Origin: Larkinella sp965227735
GTDB lineage: Bacteria > Bacteroidota > Bacteroidia > Cytophagales > Spirosomataceae
Length of the DNA stretch: 64,000 nt
Reading direction: 5' to 3'
NCBI RefSeq assembly: GCF_965227735.1
Contig: NZ_OZ245776.1
Coordinates: 5,208,001-5,272,000 of the forward strand
Part shown: in pieces, positions 1 to 8,849 of the stretch
Numbering within the stretch: the stretch's first letter is position 1
How the letters are laid out: the number at the start of each line of letters is the position of its first letter
Program-made: the position numbers and the translations under genes
The notes under the pieces: generated by a model
The model's input: only the letters and a program-made list of their open reading frames with translations
Database searches by the model: none
What the model was told of the DNA's origin: nothing

Positions 1-36
1 TCAAAAGCTTGATAACACTGATCAACTCCGATTTTT

Positions 37-97
37 CTCTGATCAACTCTGATTAACAGTTGCGCTATTACACAGAGAGAATCAGAGTTGATCAGAG
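37..97. repeat. 18-bp perfect inverted repeat at the 3' end of the MpaB-like gene
   Basis: The arm ctctgatcaactctgatt (37-54) is repeated as its exact reverse complement at 80-97 with a 25-nt spacer. The right arm covers the stop codon of the neighbouring gene. A degenerate third copy of the arm (ctgatcaactccgat) lies at 18-32. It may act as a 3' hairpin or terminator, but there is no T-run. Confidence 0.6.
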
Positions 98-1093
98 GGT
101 ATTGCGTAATAAATTTGGAAAAATGGGCAGCGAAGTTGCCAGCCCGACCAGCCGTTTCTCCAGCGGCACCGCCGGAAGATTCAGCAAATCGGCCAGTTCG
201 TCGCCGAGGAAGAAACGCATTTGGGCCGCCGGGAGGTTCCGCAGGGCGGGTGGTGCCAGGTTTTCGAGAGCCTGAAGCAGCGACCGCGTCAGGCCGGTTC
301 CCTGCTCCGAAGTCCGAAACTGCCGCCGGGCAATTGTGCGTTCGAGGTGAAAGGCTTCGCGCAGGTTCCGGGGTAACAGCTCGTCCGCAACGCCCAGCAG
401 CGAACCGGCCACATTGATCTGGTGCAGGTAAGCGTCTTCTTCTTCGGGCGTCATCGGAATTCCGGCTTTTCGCAGCCCCCGAATCACAATGTATGAGAAG
501 GCCAGGTTGGTAGCCGCCATGTCTTCCTGATTAATCGGATAGCCCCAGGCCAGATCCCATTGCCCGCCGTGCAGCGTAAACCAGCGGATCGATGCGTGCA
601 GCAGGCGGATTTTCAGGGTTCGGCGAAGGGCCTTCCCGCTCTCCCAGTCGCGGGGCTTCATGATCCCGAACACCCATTCGCCGGTTTCTTCCAGCCGCTT
701 CCGGGTGTCGTTGTGAATCCGCTGCGAGAGCCAGAGCACCCGTGCGCCATCGGCTCCGGCGTAGCAATACGGCAGGGAATAACACCCCAGGGTCAAACCC
801 ACGGCGACTTCGTTTTTTTTGAAAAACCGCATGGCAAGGTCCATCTTCCGGCGGTCGGCCCAATCGGGGAGGTGGGCCTGGGTCGTCATAAAGGCCTGAA
901 CGACTGAGGGCTGATCAAGGCCGTCGAAGTCGGCGGTATTGCCGAGCCAGCGCATTAGTAAACCGACACTTTCGCGGCCACTTTGAGCCGCCACCGAGGC
1001 AATAACGGCATCAGCCGCCGGATCACCCTGTTGCCGGTATTGGTCCAGCATTTCGTCCGGAAAAATGCGTTGAAGCGTGACGGTTTTCAGCAT
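92..1093 (-). CDS. Oxygenase MpaB family protein (DUF2236, latex-clearing-protein-like)
   Basis: A 333-residue protein of the MpaB/rubber oxygenase catalytic family, a heme-dependent oxygenase fold that includes latex clearing protein Lcp. The family core is visible at residues 160-200: a RLLHAS-IR segment whose His166 corresponds to the expected axial heme ligand, followed by WDLAWGYPINQEDMAATN, the conserved P-x-NQED stretch. There is no signal peptide, so a cytoplasmic location is likely. The start is the only plausible upstream ATG. The next gene upstream ends 18 bp before it on the same strand, so the two may be cotranscribed. The substrate cannot be read from sequence; rubber cleavage is only one possibility in this broad family. 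Confidence 0.8.
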   Translation of the reverse strand: MLKTVTLQRIFPDEMLDQYRQQGDPAADAVIASVAAQSGRESVGLLMRWLGNTADFDGLDQPSVVQAFMTTQAHLPDWADRRKMDLAMRFFKKNEVAVGLTLGCYSLPYCYAGADGARVLWLSQRIHNDTRKRLEETGEWVFGIMKPRDWESGKALRRTLKIRLLHASIRWFTLHGGQWDLAWGYPINQEDMAATNLAFSYIVIRGLRKAGIPMTPEEEDAYLHQINVAGSLLGVADELLPRNLREAFHLERTIARRQFRTSEQGTGLTRSLLQALENLAPPALRNLPAAQMRFFLGDELADLLNLPAVPLEKRLVGLATSLPIFPNLLRNTL

Positions 1094-1111
1094 GGTTAGC
1101 AGGTACCCACG

Positions 1112-1594
1112 TTAAAGTGTATCCCTCCGGGCGGTATCGACCGGTGCGGGCAACGCTTGTGGTGTGGGCGGTGTCGACGGAGCCGGTTGATTCGGATACG
1201 CCGGTTGGCCCGGCACGCCGTAGCGGTATTGGGGTTCCACGATTTCAACACCGGTTACAAAGTATTTGGTTTCGCCGTTCCAGGGAAGTTTGACCAGCTT
1301 TTCTTCATAGTGCAACGTCACACGCTCACCGGTTTTAACGGCCTGGTTGATTTTCTGGGCCACGGAATCGTCTTTCACCGAGAAATCGAAGTATTGTGGA
1401 GTCAGTGAACCGGTTTCGCCCGAAAAACCGCCGACGTTCAAAACGCCTTCCCAGGTCTTGAAAACATACCCCCGGCGACTGTATTTGGAAATGGTTCCGG
1501 CCCGTTCGCCGTCGCTGTAACTCCAGGCGGTCAGGTAATAAAATATGCCAAATACAAGAAGTAGAAAAACCAGGGGAATCAGAATGCGTCTCAT
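1112..1594 (-). CDS. Conserved membrane-anchored Bacteroidota protein of unknown function
   Basis: A 160-residue protein with one N-terminal membrane anchor (residues 4-24) and a conserved body containing GTISKYSRRGYVFKTWEG, followed by a Pro/Ala/Thr-rich tail from about residue 128. I recall homologues in many Bacteroidota being labelled 6-phosphogluconate dehydrogenase, but nothing here resembles that enzyme (no Rossmann nucleotide-binding motif, far too short), so I treat that name as a propagated error. The proline-rich tail is probably disordered and faces the periplasm if the anchor is uncleaved. It lies just upstream of the MpaB-like gene, on the same strand. Function unknown. Confidence 0.75.
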   Translation of the reverse strand: MRRILIPLVFLLLVFGIFYYLTAWSYSDGERAGTISKYSRRGYVFKTWEGVLNVGGFSGETGSLTPQYFDFSVKDDSVAQKINQAVKTGERVTLHYEEKLVKLPWNGETKYFVTGVEIVEPQYRYGVPGQPAYPNQPAPSTPPTPQALPAPVDTARRDTL

Positions 1595-1663
1595 TGGATA
1601 ATGCTCAGGTTTGATACGTTATGCATACAAATGAATGGGTTTTGGGCGGTAATTGCAATCCGG

Positions 1664-2905
1664 TTATTTGGACCGGATGGCAATGACGGGGTCCATTCGG
1701 GCGGCCACCAAAGCCGGCAAAATACCGGAAAGCGTACCAATGATGCTCGATACGCCCAGCCCCAGCATGATGTTGGCCGGCGACAGGATGATGACCAGAC
1801 TGCCCAGCTTCATAAATGACAACAAATAAACGAGCAAAATGCCGACGCTGCCGCCAATTAAACTTAAAAAAACGGCTTCAAACATGAATTGAAACAAAAT
1901 AAAGTAGTTTTTTGCCCCCAGCGATTTCTGGATACCAATGAGATTGGTGCGTTCCTTGACCGACACGAACATGATGTTGGCGATGCCGAACCCGCCCACC
2001 AGAATCGAAAAACTGCCGATGACCCACCCGGCTACCGTCAGAACGGCAAAAAGGCTGGAAATGGCTTTGGCGGCTGCATCGGGCCGGTTGAGCGAAAAGT
2101 TATCTTCCTGCAACGGTTTCAGTCCGCGCCGGGCGCGCATCAGCCCCCGAATTTCGCTTTCCAGTTCGAGGAGTCCTTCATCCTGATCGAACCCCTTCAC
2201 GGCAATGTCGATGCTCGGATTGATGGAATGGTACATCTTGGCAAAAGCGCCAATCGGAATGATGCACTTGTTGTCGGGATTGCCACCGAAGTTGACCAGG
2301 CTTTCGCCTTTCCGTTCCTGAACGCCAATGACGACGTATTTCAATCCGTTCAGTTTGAATTCTTTGCCGACGGGAATCTGGCTCGGAAACAGGGTTTCGG
2401 CCACGTCGGCACCCACAATGGCCACGTTGCGGGCGGCATCGATTTCCTGCTGGGAAAAATACCGTCCCTGTTCAACCGGCACTTCCGAAATCTTGTTGTA
2501 ATCCATCGTTGTTCCCTGAATCAGCGCCTGGATGCTGTTGTTGCCATTTTTAACCGTCACCTGGCCTTTGAAATCCATCGCCACCACGGCCTGGGCGTTT
2601 TCCAGCCGGTCAGACAAAAATTTGAATTCGTTGATCGATGGCTCGGGGCGTTGGAAATACTTCCACCACTGAAAATTGCCGTCGAAAACCCAGGGCCATT
2701 TCTGGACGTACAGCACCTTGTCGCCAATGCCCGACAGGCTTTCCTTGATGTTCCGTTCGAGCGAGTCCACAATGGTGAAAACCGCAATGATGGCAAAAAT
2801 GCCGATGGTCACGCCCAGCAGCGAGAGCGTGGTCCTGAGGAGGTTCGAGCGCAGGGCCTGCCACGCGAACCGGAAGCTTTCGTACGTCTGACGGATGAAT
2901 TTCAA
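1664..2905 (-). CDS. ABC transporter permease, MacB periplasmic core plus FtsX domain
   Basis: A 413-residue inner-membrane permease of the MacB/FtsX type. One membrane helix at about residues 23-46 leads into a MacB_PCD periplasmic domain (about 50-270). Three helices of the FtsX domain follow near 290-315, 340-372 and 375-400. The segment GIANIMFVSVKERTNLIGIQ is the family signature linking the periplasmic core to the second helix. These proteins do not form a channel; with a separate ATPase they transmit mechanical force for lipoprotein, peptide or macrolide export. No ATPase or membrane-fusion partner is adjacent here, so the subunit must be encoded elsewhere. It ends in VIAIRSK, typical of the family. 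Confidence 0.9.
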   Translation of the reverse strand: MKFIRQTYESFRFAWQALRSNLLRTTLSLLGVTIGIFAIIAVFTIVDSLERNIKESLSGIGDKVLYVQKWPWVFDGNFQWWKYFQRPEPSINEFKFLSDRLENAQAVVAMDFKGQVTVKNGNNSIQALIQGTTMDYNKISEVPVEQGRYFSQQEIDAARNVAIVGADVAETLFPSQIPVGKEFKLNGLKYVVIGVQERKGESLVNFGGNPDNKCIIPIGAFAKMYHSINPSIDIAVKGFDQDEGLLELESEIRGLMRARRGLKPLQEDNFSLNRPDAAAKAISSLFAVLTVAGWVIGSFSILVGGFGIANIMFVSVKERTNLIGIQKSLGAKNYFILFQFMFEAVFLSLIGGSVGILLVYLLSFMKLGSLVIILSPANIMLGLGVSSIIGTLSGILPALVAARMDPVIAIRSK

Positions 2906-3036
2906 GGGATTGACGGTTTACAGGAGATTAAAGGTATCAGACCATTCGGAATCTACCAAACGATTTGAATGCGAAGGTCGTATCGGCGGATGTTTGGTTA
3001 GATTTTGTAGTTTAGTGGTTTACGAATTCCCGAATT

Positions 3037-4836
3037 ATGAAAAATAAAATTCTATCTATCAATAATACCATAATCCTGGCTTTGGTTGTTCTGAGTGCCT
3101 GCCGAACGGGTTCAAAGACGCCAGGCGTTCGTCAGAGTTCCGGTGTCTATCAGTACGATAACGAAAAAAAAACAACCGTTCAGCGCAAATCCGGACCGTA
3201 TTATTCGGACCGACAAGCGGTTACCGGCAGGAATGGAATGGTCGCATCGGCACACCCGGTAGCCTCGCGGGTGGGTGTCGACATCCTGAAAGCGGGTGGC
3301 AATGCGGTCGACGCGGCCGTGGCGGTCCAGTTTGCGCTGGCGGTTGTTTATCCCGGAGCAGGGAACATTGGCGGGGGCGGTTTTATGGTTTTTCGGGACA
3401 AAGCCGGACTGGCCTACACGCTTGATTTCCGTGAAAAAGGCCCCGAAAAAGCCCACAAGGACATGTACCTGGATTCGGCGCAAAACGTCATTCCCCGGCT
3501 TAGCATCACGGGCCACCTGGCCAGCGGAGTGCCGGGCTCGGTTGCGGGCATGGTGGAAGCACACCGGCGGTTTGGCAAACTGACGTGGGCGCAGGTGCTG
3601 CAACCCGCCATCGAACTGGCCGAAAAAGGCGTGACCCTGACCGAGCGCGAAGCCCTGGGCCTGAACCGCACCAAAAAGTCGTTTTTGCAGGTGAACCCGG
3701 ACAAACGGTATTTTATGAAAGCCGACACGACGGACTGGAAAACCGGTGAGTTGCTGATTCAGAAGGATCTGGCGCAAACGCTGCGACGGATTCAGCAGGA
3801 AAGACGTGCCGGTTTTTATGAAGGCGAAACCGCCCGGTTGCTGGTGGCCGAAATGCAGCGGGGGGGCGGCATCATCACAGAAAACGATCTGAAAAGTTAC
3901 CAGGCCGTCTGGCGCGATCCGCTGGTTGGCACCTTCCGAAACTACAAAATCATTACCATGCCGCCAACCTCGAGCGGGGGCGTGGCTTTGTTGCAATTGC
4001 TGCGGCTGGTAGAACCGTATCCGCTGCGTCGCTGGGGTTGGAACAGCGACTCGACGGTGCAGGTGATGATCGAAGCCGAGCGTCGGGTGTATGCCGACCG
4101 GGCCAAGTTTCTGGGCGATCCGGATTTTGTGAAAGTGCCGGTAAATCAACTCGTTGATCAAGACTATTTGAAAACCCGCTGGTCCGATTTTACCTTTGCC
4201 AAAGCAACGGATAGCAAAAACGTAAAAGGGGGCATATTGCCGGGCTACGAAAGTCTGGAAACTACCCACTTTTCGGTCGTCGATCAGGAAGGCAGTGCGG
4301 TTTCGATCACGACCACCCTCAACGGGGGCTATGGCAGCCGCGTGGTGGTGGGCGGTGCCGGTTTTCTGATGAACAACGAAATGGACGATTTCAGCGTGAA
4401 ACCGGGCGTTCCTAATATGTTCGGCCTAATTGGGAACCAGGCCAATGCCATTGCGCCGGGCAAGCGAATGCTGTCGTCGATGACGCCGACGATTGTGGAA
4501 CAGGACGGAAAATTGTATATGGTGGTAGGGACGCCGGGTGGCTCGACCATCATCACCTCGGTATATCAAACAATCCTGAATGTGCTGGAACACGGCATGA
4601 CGATGCAGCAGTCGGTCAACGCCCTGAAGTTTCACCACCAGTGGTTGCCCGATAACACCATTTTTGAAAATGGCGCTTTTTCGGAGGAAACGATTCAGAA
4701 ACTGCAAGCGTGGGGGTATAAGCTCGAACAACTGACCAATTCGCTGGGTCGCATGGATTGCATTCTGCTCCGGCCCGACGGCACGCTCGAAGGTGCTTCG
4801 GACCCCCGGGCAGATAATACGTCGGTGGGGTATTAA
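3037..4836 (+). CDS. ggt: Gamma-glutamyltransferase (glutathione hydrolase)
   Basis: A 599-residue gamma-glutamyltranspeptidase proenzyme of normal length. An N-terminal lipoprotein-like signal (about residues 8-22, ending LVVLSACRTG) indicates periplasmic or outer-membrane export. The large subunit starts with the conserved GMVASAHPVASRVGVDILK segment. Autoproteolysis is expected before Thr409 in ETTHFSVVD, which becomes the N-terminal nucleophile of the small subunit. Downstream are the expected NNEMDDFS and the substrate-binding GKRMLSSMTPT loop. It hydrolyses or transfers the gamma-glutamyl group of glutathione and related amides. It is divergent from the upstream permease and about 70 bp before the DUF6624 gene on the same strand. 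Confidence 0.96.
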   Translation: MKNKILSINNTIILALVVLSACRTGSKTPGVRQSSGVYQYDNEKKTTVQRKSGPYYSDRQAVTGRNGMVASAHPVASRVGVDILKAGGNAVDAAVAVQFALAVVYPGAGNIGGGGFMVFRDKAGLAYTLDFREKGPEKAHKDMYLDSAQNVIPRLSITGHLASGVPGSVAGMVEAHRRFGKLTWAQVLQPAIELAEKGVTLTEREALGLNRTKKSFLQVNPDKRYFMKADTTDWKTGELLIQKDLAQTLRRIQQERRAGFYEGETARLLVAEMQRGGGIITENDLKSYQAVWRDPLVGTFRNYKIITMPPTSSGGVALLQLLRLVEPYPLRRWGWNSDSTVQVMIEAERRVYADRAKFLGDPDFVKVPVNQLVDQDYLKTRWSDFTFAKATDSKNVKGGILPGYESLETTHFSVVDQEGSAVSITTTLNGGYGSRVVVGGAGFLMNNEMDDFSVKPGVPNMFGLIGNQANAIAPGKRMLSSMTPTIVEQDGKLYMVVGTPGGSTIITSVYQTILNVLEHGMTMQQSVNALKFHHQWLPDNTIFENGAFSEETIQKLQAWGYKLEQLTNSLGRMDCILLRPDGTLEGASDPRADNTSVGY

Positions 4837-4907
4837 AAAAAATAAACCTTGTGAGCCGAAAAGCGGTTTTCACCAAATCACCTTTAGTAAGCGACTGATT
4901 GACAATT

Positions 4908-5522
4908 ATGAAAACGAAATTCCTTTCTCTCATTCTCCTGTGCCTTTTCACTACCAACTTGTGGGCGCAGGCTACTAAAAATGCCGCAGCGATGGCCGAC
5001 GTTCGCAAGCGGCTGACGCAGATTTACGAAAAGGACCAGAAAGAGCGCGCGGCCTACGACGCCATTGAGCGGCAATACGGCTGGGGCGCGAAAGAATCGC
5101 AGGACGCCCGGCAGAAAATCAAGGACATGGACAAGGAACACCTGACCGAAGTGGAAAAAATCATTGCGCAGGTGGGCGGCTATCCCGGCAAGAGCGTGGT
5201 GGGCCAACCGCTGGACCAGGTCGCTTTTTTGATCATTCAGCACAGCGTTGACCGGGCGGTTCACGAAAAATATTTGCCGATGGTCACGGAAGCTGCGCAG
5301 AAGAATGAACTGGACAAAGCCGGGGTGGCTTTCCTGACCGACCAGGTGAAGGTTCAAAAGAAAGAAAAACAGGTGTACGGCACCCAGATTCACATCAACA
5401 ATCAGGGGCAGAAAGATGTCTATCCCATTGAAGATGAAGCCAATGTTGATCAGCGCCGGAAGCAGATGGAACTGGAACCCATGGCGGCTTATCTGGCGCG
5501 GATGGGAGTGAAAAAGCAATAA
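4908..5522 (+). CDS. Secreted DUF6624-type protein
   Basis: A 204-residue protein starting at MKTKFLSLILLCLF with a clear Sec signal peptide cleaved near residue 20 (NLWAQ-A). A TTG codon three residues upstream is open in frame but is a worse start. The body is highly charged and helical, with the pattern VGGYPGKSVVGQPLDQVAFLIIQHS that I associate with DUF6624, followed by the conserved YGTQIHIN and YPIEDEANVD motifs. These proteins are extracytoplasmic and have no established function. The gene may be cotranscribed with ggt. Confidence 0.8.
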   Translation: MKTKFLSLILLCLFTTNLWAQATKNAAAMADVRKRLTQIYEKDQKERAAYDAIERQYGWGAKESQDARQKIKDMDKEHLTEVEKIIAQVGGYPGKSVVGQPLDQVAFLIIQHSVDRAVHEKYLPMVTEAAQKNELDKAGVAFLTDQVKVQKKEKQVYGTQIHINNQGQKDVYPIEDEANVDQRRKQMELEPMAAYLARMGVKKQ

Positions 5523-5527
5523 AATAG

Positions 5528-5624
5528 AATGTAAAATATCAAATGATGAATGCTAAATGTAAAAGTCTGGCTACGCTGACTCAACACTTTTACATTTAGT
5601 ATTCGTCATTTATTATTTTACATT
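5528..5624. repeat. Long imperfect inverted repeat (about 39-bp arms), aatgtaaaag family
   Basis: Arm 5528-5566 pairs with 5586-5624 at 35 of 39 positions, two of the differences allowing G-U pairs in RNA. The arms are AT-rich and carry tgtaaaagt next to the loop, as do the repeats at 34720-34793 and 47597-47696. It begins six bases after the DUF6624 stop and abuts the 200-bp element that follows. It could serve as a 3'-end hairpin. Confidence 0.85.
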
Positions 5625-5823
5625 AACAAGCTGTTTGAGTTAACCGGGGAGGGCCCTGGAAGGGCGGTCTGTCAATAGTCAATAGCAGACATCAACTCGT
5701 GGTAGCTCCGGAGGAGCGGCCTGAAGATGTTTTTAGACCGCTCCTCCGGAGCTACCACGAGTTGATGTCTGCTATTGACTATTGACAGGACAGGCCTCCG
5801 GCCTTCATTCAAACAACTTCTAA
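5624..5823. repeat. 200-bp palindromic MITE-like element, copy 1
   Basis: The element runs from taacaagctgtttga to caaacaacttctaa, imperfect 15-bp terminal inverted repeats (12 of 15 match). Inside is a perfect 51-bp stem (5669-5719 with 5738-5788) and an 18-nt loop, flanked by two small GC hairpins at 5653-5665 and 5792-5804. A second copy of the same length is at 33087-33286. No obvious target duplication is visible and it encodes no protein. It fills the gap between the DUF6624 and DUF1801 genes together with the preceding repeat. Confidence 0.9.
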
Positions 5824-5833
5824 AGTCAAAACG

Positions 5834-6196
5834 CTAGAATTTTCCGTGGTTTTTGGCCATTTCCAGTAGCTCGGTCAGGCCGGGGGATGCAACTTCGTCG
5901 GGGGATTCAAATTTGATGTGCCGCAGGAGCTTTCCGGTTCCTTTCAGCAAACCGTTCGGGTCGGGCAGTTGGGTGCCATAATTGAAGCCCAGATTGACGC
6001 TCGAAGAGAGTGGCGCAATGTAGCAGATTTCGTCCGACATCCGGGGGCCGGTTCCGTAGGTAATCGTTTTGTAGCCGGTATGAACGGACTCATGCGCTTC
6101 GGGCAGCACGCTCCGAACCAACTCCCGAACCTTCAGCGCTAGGTCGCGAACTTCCGGTTTATAGTCGGCTAAAAAGTCTTCTACTGGTTTTTTCAT
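5834..6196 (-). CDS. DUF1801 domain protein
   Basis: About 120 residues from MKKPVEDFLADY; a longer reading from an ATG at 6244 adds 16 residues that do not look conserved. The whole protein is one DUF1801 domain (YdhG-like): an N-terminal helix, then KVRELVRSVLPEAHESVH, a central strand region, and the C-terminal GTGKLLRHIKF segment typical of the family. The fold is small and cytoplasmic; function is unknown, though some members are linked to iron or heme. The gene stands alone between the repeat elements and the aromatic-catabolism cluster. Confidence 0.8.
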   Translation of the reverse strand: MKKPVEDFLADYKPEVRDLALKVRELVRSVLPEAHESVHTGYKTITYGTGPRMSDEICYIAPLSSSVNLGFNYGTQLPDPNGLLKGTGKLLRHIKFESPDEVASPGLTELLEMAKNHGKF

Positions 6197-6393
6197 GGGC
6201 GGGTTTAGTTGGCCAAAACTATAGTTTGTCCATGAAAAGTGCAATAATCGAGCCGATTATAATTATATACTACCAAAAAACCGCTCTGCTGTCGTTTTGA
6301 AGCCGTATTGGCCAGTCATGGATGGGTTTGGCAATCTAAAAGTGATTTTGTGGTTTTACCAAAAAAACCGGGAGTAAAACCAATCAGCTGGCG

Positions 6394-7581
6394 TTAGGTT
6401 GAAGCAACGATATTGCCGCGAACCTCACCGAAATCGACGCGTTTGTCGTCGGCCCAGCCGCGCAGAATCAGCGTATCGCCATCTTGCAGGAACGTCCGGG
6501 TGGAGCCATCGGGCAGGGTCAGCGGGCGGGTTCCGTTCCAGCTTAGTTCGAGCAGAGAACCGTAACTGCCGGGCGTTGAGCCGGATATGGTTCCGGTCGC
6601 CAACAGATCGCCGACATTCAGGTTGCAACCGTTGACGGTATGGTGGGCAATGAGTTGGGCCACATCCCAGTAAAGATGCCGCGCGTTTGTTCGACTGATG
6701 ATGACATCATCCGGGCTATCGGGCGTCTGCAAGGCCACCTCCAGCGTCATGTCGAAATGCCTTCGTCCGCCCGATTGCAGGTAAGGCAGGGGAGTGGGTT
6801 CCTGCTTCGGCCCCTCGATGCGAGCGGAATCGAGGGCTTCCAGCGGCACGACCCAGGGAGACATTGAGGAGGCAAAATTTTTCCCCAGAAACGGCCCCAG
6901 CGGCTGGTATTCCCAGCGTTGAATATCGCGCGCCGACCAGTCATTGAACAACACCAGTCCAAACACGTAGTCTTCGGCGTCGTTGACCGAAACCGGTACA
7001 CCCAGAACCGACGGTTTTCCGATGACAATGCCCAGTTCCAGTTCAAAATCCAGCGCCCTGGTAGGACCGAAAACCGGCTGCTGATCCGGGCCTAAAAACG
7101 GGCCATTCGGACGTTTGATGGGCGTTCCGGAAACCACAATGGACGACGCCCGCCCGTGATAGGCCACCGGCAAATGCTTCCAGTTCGGCAGCAGGGGTTC
7201 AGCCTGCGGACGAAACATGCGTCCCACATTGCTGGCGTGTTCTTCGCTGGCGTAAAAATCCGTGTAATCTCCAATGTGAATCGGCAGGTGGAGCGTCGCG
7301 GTTGCGGCATCGATCAGCACAAAGTCGGCAAACGTTTCGAGCGGTTTTTCCGGATCGGTCAGCAAGTCGATTAGGCGCTGGCGAACGGCCCGACAAAGCG
7401 GTTTTCCCAACGCCATGAAATCATTCAAAACCGGTTTTTTGAATACCGCCAGATTAAAAGCCAGGTCGTCGAAAAAACTAAGACGACCCACCATTTCCAG
7501 GTCAAGAATCTGGTTGTCAAGCCGAACGCCCACGCGGGAACTGGAACCGTCGGTGCTAAAAATGCCGTAGGGAAGGGTCAT
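6394..7581 (-). CDS. fahA: Fumarylacetoacetase
   Basis: A 395-residue fumarylacetoacetate hydrolase of the long, eukaryote-like type. The N-terminal SH3-like domain (about 1-110) is followed by the FAH catalytic domain with DFYASEEHASNVGRMFR, the YHGRASSIVVSGTPI segment carrying the catalytic His and substrate contacts, and ELELGIVIG/NDWSARDIQ with the metal-binding Glu and Asp. It cleaves fumarylacetoacetate to fumarate and acetoacetate, the last step of tyrosine degradation. Its ATG overlaps the stop of the upstream marR-type gene (ATGA), so the two are probably translationally coupled. Confidence 0.97.
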   Translation of the reverse strand: MTLPYGIFSTDGSSSRVGVRLDNQILDLEMVGRLSFFDDLAFNLAVFKKPVLNDFMALGKPLCRAVRQRLIDLLTDPEKPLETFADFVLIDAATATLHLPIHIGDYTDFYASEEHASNVGRMFRPQAEPLLPNWKHLPVAYHGRASSIVVSGTPIKRPNGPFLGPDQQPVFGPTRALDFELELGIVIGKPSVLGVPVSVNDAEDYVFGLVLFNDWSARDIQRWEYQPLGPFLGKNFASSMSPWVVPLEALDSARIEGPKQEPTPLPYLQSGGRRHFDMTLEVALQTPDSPDDVIISRTNARHLYWDVAQLIAHHTVNGCNLNVGDLLATGTISGSTPGSYGSLLELSWNGTRPLTLPDGSTRTFLQDGDTLILRGWADDKRVDFGEVRGNIVAST

Positions 7582-8015
7582 TCACTGATGTTGCTATAAA
7601 TCGAATCCATAATCCGGACGAAATGCTGGTAATCCTCTTCGCTCAGATCGCCCCAGCCTTTCCGGCGGATATCGACCACGGTCGGCAACACTTCGTCGTA
7701 TTTGGCTTGACCGTCTGTTGTCAGAAAAATCAGGAATTTCCGGCGATCGTCTTCGGCCATGCGACGTTCGGTCAATCCTTTTTTGCAGAGCAGATCGATC
7801 ATCCGGGTCACGGTCGGTGCGTCCTTCGTGGTCAGATCGGCGAGCACATTCTGGCTGATGCCGGGGTTGCGGTAGAGGTGATCGATGAGCACCCATTGAT
7901 CGACTGTCAAGTCAAAACCGGTTTCGTTGAACTGCTTCTGGAGCGCATTCCGAATTTTCTTGATGGTCGTATCAATCTTAAAAAAATAAGCCCGGTGATC
8001 GGAGGGATGCGTCAT
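7578..8015 (-). CDS. MarR family transcriptional regulator
   Basis: About 145 residues from MTHPSDHRAYFFKID; the frame stays open to 8102 but that extension reads as non-protein sequence. The winged helix-turn-helix runs from about residue 35 to 105, with LTVDQWVLIDHLYRNPGISQ, the recognition-helix segment TKDAPTVTRMIDLLCKKGL, and the wing RRMAEDDRRKFLIFLT, all typical of MarR. It overlaps fahA by four bases and sits inside the Phe/Tyr pathway, so I infer it controls that pathway, probably responding to a pathway acid such as homogentisate or phenylacetate-like ligands. The effector is not visible in the sequence. Confidence 0.92.
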   Translation of the reverse strand: MTHPSDHRAYFFKIDTTIKKIRNALQKQFNETGFDLTVDQWVLIDHLYRNPGISQNVLADLTTKDAPTVTRMIDLLCKKGLTERRMAEDDRRKFLIFLTTDGQAKYDEVLPTVVDIRRKGWGDLSEEDYQHFVRIMDSIYSNISE

Positions 8016-8114
8016 TCGTCTGATAGCGGTTTTCAATGGTTCATTCGCCGGAGCGACAGGCTGTGCCATCCCGCAAAGCAGCATGACAAAACCCGACCAC
8101 AAAAGTAGTCCAAA

Positions 8115-8837
8115 CTAAGTGACTAACAATTCTTCCAGTTTCGCTTCAATTTCCGGAATGGATTGATACAGTTGCTCATACGATTCGATGACAAAATACC
8201 GGTCCTGAAACCGGTCGATGACGTAGGGTGTTTGCAGCAGTGTCCCGACCTCATACGGAATGCGATTCGGTCGTGGATCTGATAAGCTGTAGGCGGTTTC
8301 GCCCGTCGAGGACAGAATGCCTCCGCCGTAGATCCGCAATTCCGATTCCTGAATCAAGCCAAACTCAACCGTATACCAATACAACCGCGAAATCATCTCA
8401 ATGGCTTCGGGATGATCGACGTGCGCCAGTGCAATCCGGCTCAGAGCCGCCAGAAAATCGCAGAACGCCTGGTTCGACAACATCGGCACATGCCCGAACG
8501 TATCGTGAAATAAATCCGGTTCCTGCAAATAATCCAGTTGTTCGTGCCGACGTAACCAGGTGGTTGCCGGGAAGTTGCGGGACGACATCAGCTCAAAAAA
8601 CGCGCGGTTGGAAATCAAACCCGGCACCGCCGAAACCCGCCAGTTGGTGAGCTTTAGCAAGCGGGGATTCAGCTCGCGTTCAAAGTCCGGAATGTGATCC
8701 GCCACAAAACCGACCTGGTCGATGCCGTCCAGATAAGCCTGACTGGCCTTGCCCGGCAAAAGCGTCATCTGCCGTTCGAAGAGCAACCGCCAGACGACCT
8801 GGTCGTCGGCGGTGTAAGTGTCGTATGACTGAGTCAT
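8115..8837 (-). CDS. phhA: Phenylalanine 4-monooxygenase (phenylalanine hydroxylase)
   Basis: A 240-residue monomeric bacterial aromatic amino acid hydroxylase from MTQSYDTYTADD. A longer frame to 8915 runs through a palindromic repeat and is not a credible N-terminus. The non-heme iron facial triad is visible: His111 and His116 in FHDTFGHVP and Glu159 in WYTVEFGLI. It hydroxylates phenylalanine to tyrosine with tetrahydropterin and O2. The usual partner for pterin recycling, 4a-carbinolamine dehydratase (phhB), is not in the window. It is part of the minus-strand Tyr catabolic cluster, between hppD and the MarR gene. Confidence 0.97.
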   Translation of the reverse strand: MTQSYDTYTADDQVVWRLLFERQMTLLPGKASQAYLDGIDQVGFVADHIPDFERELNPRLLKLTNWRVSAVPGLISNRAFFELMSSRNFPATTWLRRHEQLDYLQEPDLFHDTFGHVPMLSNQAFCDFLAALSRIALAHVDHPEAIEMISRLYWYTVEFGLIQESELRIYGGGILSSTGETAYSLSDPRPNRIPYEVGTLLQTPYVIDRFQDRYFVIESYEQLYQSIPEIEAKLEELLVT

Positions 8838-8849
8838 GGTTCCATTGAG

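Noticed and set aside
1112..1594. 6-phosphogluconate dehydrogenase label for the small membrane protein
   Set aside because: No nucleotide-binding or catalytic motif and far too short; I consider the name a propagated misannotation.
5624..5823. Insertion sequence
   Set aside because: It has terminal inverted repeats but no coding capacity and no transposase in the window, so I call it only MITE-like.
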